Of a stretch of 64,000 nucleotides of DNA, positions 61,882 to 64,000 are shown piece after piece. Location: contig NZ_JAENIL010000001.1 in NCBI RefSeq assembly GCF_016595505.1, positions 62,001-126,000 on the forward strand. Reading direction: 5' to 3'. Every line of letters begins with the position of its first letter. Within the stretch, counting starts at the first letter, position 1. The notes beneath the pieces are model-generated. The model was given only the letters and a program-made list of their open reading frames with translations, had not been told where the DNA came from and did no database searches. The position numbers and the translations under genes were made by a program. Source of the stretch: Pelagicoccus mobilis. Lineage in GTDB: Bacteria; Verrucomicrobiota; Verrucomicrobiia; Opitutales; Opitutaceae.

Positions 61882-64000
61882 ATGCCCCTCTACCCCAACC
61901 CTACCCCCTCTTTCAAAGGAGCCCTAGCAGGGCTCCTTTCTTTGCTTTTTGCGATTGTCACGATTGCCTCGCCCGAGGATTCCGAGCTCGTTCAATTTGG
62001 CCTGAAACAGCTGAACCAAAGCAAATATTCCAATTCCGTTAGTCTTCGGATCGACCCAACGTTGGGCCCACAGGCGTACCACATACAAAATGGGAGCTTA
62101 CTCTCTGCCGGTGACGAACGCGGACTCATGTACGGGTTGTTTGAAATAGCAGAACGCCACAGCCTCTACGGCTCCAACGCGGATCTGAAGGACGTGCACG
62201 GCTCCCCATACATCAGCCAGCGCGGCATCAAATTCAATATTCCTCTCGACGCACGCACGCCAAGCTATGACGACACTGGCGACGCTGCCCAACGCAACAT
62301 AGTCGAAATGTGGAATATGAGTTTCTGGATACAGTTTCTCGATCAAATGGCCCTCGATCGCTACAATATGCTTAGCCTGTGGAACCCACACCCCTTCCCC
62401 AGTATGGTTAAGCTCGAGAAGTATCCAGAAGTACAACTGGATGATATCTACGTTACCACACTCACTCCCAATGGCAGAGAAAACGAATGGGGAGAACCTC
62501 AACTCGTATCGGCCAGCGTCGCTGCAAATATCAAGAAGGTCAAAACGCTCAGTATCGACGAGAAGATCTCCTTTTGGCAACAAGTCATGCGGCACGCCAA
62601 AAATCGTGGAATCGACATCTATTGGATTACTTGGAATATCTGCCTCAACAGTGTGGCTGAGCCTGTACCGGACTACTACCGAACCTACGGAACAAAAGTA
62701 CCAGACGAGAAACCAGGCAAATATGGCATTACTCACGACATGTACGACCAGGACACCCGGGACTACTTGCGTGCAGCGGTCAAGAGTTTCATCTCAACGT
62801 ATCCAGATATCAAGGGCATTGGAGTGACGGCAGGAGAGCATTTTCCGCACAACAAAGGTCCAAAGGTTGATCGTGAAGAATGGCTGTGGGACACATACGG
62901 ACGGGGAATCCTCGAAGCCAAGGAGAGCGACCCTGAGCGCGAAGTACGCTTCATCCACCGCGTTTGGAATACCGACTTCAGTTCAATCATGAATAGTTGG
63001 GAATCCTACCCCGACGACTTCGAGTTCAGTTTCAAATTCGCTAAAGCCCGACTCTACTCCTCGCCGAAGATGCCCTTCGCGGACGATCTCATCGAGGCAA
63101 TGAAACCTCTCGGCCTTAAGAGCTGGTGGAATCTTCGCAACGATGACATTTTCGTGCACCGATGGGGTAACCCCGACTACGTTCGCGACTTCTTTAAACA
63201 CTTCGACCTTGAGGCTACAGCAGGCTACCACATGGGATCCGACGGGTACGTTTGGGGACGCGAGTTCGTAACGAAGAAAGCAAAGTCACCTCGCGAACTC
63301 GAGATACACAAGCACTGGTACACCTTCATGTTGTGGGGGAGACTCGGATACAACCCGGATCTCGGAGACGACTACTTCATCGCACGCCTACAAGATCGTT
63401 TCCCTGAAGCGAACTCGGCTCAGCTATACGAAACTTGGCAAAACGCTTCGAAAATCATCCCGCTCGTTAACCAGTTCTATTGGCGAAACTGGGATCACAT
63501 GTGGTCTCCTGAAAACTCACAAAGCCATGTAGAGGGCTATCATGGCATCGAGCTTTTCGCGGACAATAAGCCCATGCAAGGAAGTGGCATACAGAGTATA
63601 CGCGACTACGTAGATGCAATGCTCTCAGAAAAGAAACGATCCGGAACCACTCCTACGGAAGTCTCCAGAGAACTCCTAAAGCTCTCCGAGGAAACGAGAG
63701 CGGTCGCGACCATTTTGCTAAGCGTCTCCGAGAACGACGACCTACGCTCTCTTCTGAACGACTGCATCGGCATGTCTTACCTTGGTGAATACTACGCTCA
63801 CAAGATTCGCGCCGCTATAGCTCTGGCGACCTTCCAGGCGACTAGTCATGAAGCCGACAAAGCCGAAGCCATCAAGCAAGCTCAGCTTTCCTACGACGCC
63901 TGCACTAAGTACGCTGACCATTCCCAGGCTCGCTACCACCCTCAGATGCTGGCTCGCACCGGTCTTTTCGACTGGTCTGCGATGTTGAACAACGCTCGAA
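61882..64000 (+). CDS. large exported hydrolase, GH67/alpha-glucuronidase-like, cut at window end
   Basis: The frame is open from ATG 61882 to the window edge, 706 codons. A probable signal peptide (FKGALAGLLSLLFAIVTIAS) is followed by an N-terminal domain of the type found before GH67 and GH20 barrels (LLSAGDERGLMYGLFEIAERH). A TIM-barrel-like region comes next, with LALDRYNMLSLWNPHPFP-type elements (given approximately from memory of the reading), GVTAGEHFPHNKGP and WNLRNDDIFVHRWGNPDYVRDF. E in AGEHFP is a candidate catalytic residue. GH67 and GH115 remove glucuronic acid side chains; another specificity is possible. It starts 4 bases after the sulfatase stop. A strong terminator-like hairpin lies inside its signal-peptide codons. 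Confidence 0.6.
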   Translation, partial: MPLYPNPTPSFKGALAGLLSLLFAIVTIASPEDSELVQFGLKQLNQSKYSNSVSLRIDPTLGPQAYHIQNGSLLSAGDERGLMYGLFEIAERHSLYGSNADLKDVHGSPYISQRGIKFNIPLDARTPSYDDTGDAAQRNIVEMWNMSFWIQFLDQMALDRYNMLSLWNPHPFPSMVKLEKYPEVQLDDIYVTTLTPNGRENEWGEPQLVSASVAANIKKVKTLSIDEKISFWQQVMRHAKNRGIDIYWITWNICLNSVAEPVPDYYRTYGTKVPDEKPGKYGITHDMYDQDTRDYLRAAVKSFISTYPDIKGIGVTAGEHFPHNKGPKVDREEWLWDTYGRGILEAKESDPEREVRFIHRVWNTDFSSIMNSWESYPDDFEFSFKFAKARLYSSPKMPFADDLIEAMKPLGLKSWWNLRNDDIFVHRWGNPDYVRDFFKHFDLEATAGYHMGSDGYVWGREFVTKKAKSPRELEIHKHWYTFMLWGRLGYNPDLGDDYFIARLQDRFPEANSAQLYETWQNASKIIPLVNQFYWRNWDHMWSPENSQSHVEGYHGIELFADNKPMQGSGIQSIRDYVDAMLSEKKRSGTTPTEVSRELLKLSEETRAVATILLSVSENDDLRSLLNDCIGMSYLGEYYAHKIRAAIALATFQATSHEADKAEAIKQAQLSYDACTKYADHSQARYHPQMLARTGLFDWSAMLNNAR
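61915..61950 (+). terminator. terminator-like hairpin inside the hydrolase signal-peptide codons
   Basis: AAAGGAGCCCT (61915-61925) pairs perfectly over 11 bp with AGGGCTCCTTT (61929-61939), loop AGC, followed by a T-rich CTTTGCTTTTT. By form it is an intrinsic terminator ending the sulfatase transcript. It also lies 33 bases inside the next open frame. Confidence 0.75.

Noticed and set aside
1-64000. tRNA, rRNA, CRISPR array, transposase or phage genes
   Set aside because: None was recognised on reading both strands; the repeats are palindromes rather than regularly spaced direct repeats.

Overview
The window looks like a piece of a marine Verrucomicrobiota chromosome, most likely class Opitutae. 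The basis is indirect. There are large TonB-dependent receptors without SusD partners, with an acidic N-terminus followed by an ELSPF segment. There are many S1 sulfatases, paired sodium:solute symporters, giant one-protein hybrid two-component systems (HTCS), and a cytochrome c/copper-monooxygenase/TPR fusion. No rRNA, tRNA, CRISPR array, phage gene or transposase was seen. Nearly all of it is polysaccharide acquisition and its control.

Layout. 1-2134: the end of an alpha/beta hydrolase and a sulfatase. 2189-6827: an AraC regulator divergent from [2Fe-2S] ferredoxin, cytochrome P450, class III-type zinc alcohol dehydrogenase and S-formylglutathione-hydrolase-like esterase. This reads as an oxidative sugar O-demethylation plus formaldehyde-disposal cassette. 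6955-15919 (minus): a MASE1/CHASE hybrid kinase, a propeller-sensor hybrid kinase and a large exported protein of unknown function. 16133-21598: HTCS-1 and a GH2-like protein that has lost its catalytic residues. 22049-27053 (minus): a TonB receptor and a LacI regulator. 27409-34254: sulfatase, symporter, an unknown secreted protein and the cytochrome c/PHM-like/TPR protein. 34251-43408 (minus): DUF1080 protein, HTCS-2 and a second TonB receptor. 43620-55905: HTCS-3, GH2 beta-galactosidase-like enzyme, AraC regulator, galactonate-dehydratase-like enolase, a five-bladed-propeller glycosidase (GH117/GH43 type) and a second symporter. 56027-64000: two divergent GH28 enzymes, two sulfatases and a large GH67-like hydrolase cut by the window end.

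How it may work together (inference). HTCS proteins and AraC/LacI regulators sense oligosaccharides. TonB receptors move them across the outer membrane. Exported sulfatases and glycosidases trim them, and symporters take up the products. P450 and ferredoxin remove O-methyl groups, releasing formaldehyde for the dehydrogenase and esterase. Galactose-type products may be oxidised through the galactonate-dehydratase-like enzyme. The combination of methyl-sugar demethylase, sulfatases, GH2 and a possible GH117 points to a methylated, sulfated galactan such as porphyran or agar. The GH28 and GH67-like genes at the right end suggest a uronic-acid-containing glycan as well, so the substrate is not settled.

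The intergenic DNA is rich in hairpins: several intrinsic terminators, a family of short palindromes with exchanged stems, a 130-bp nested palindrome between two convergent genes, and a nearly perfect 42-bp palindrome at 39660-39701.
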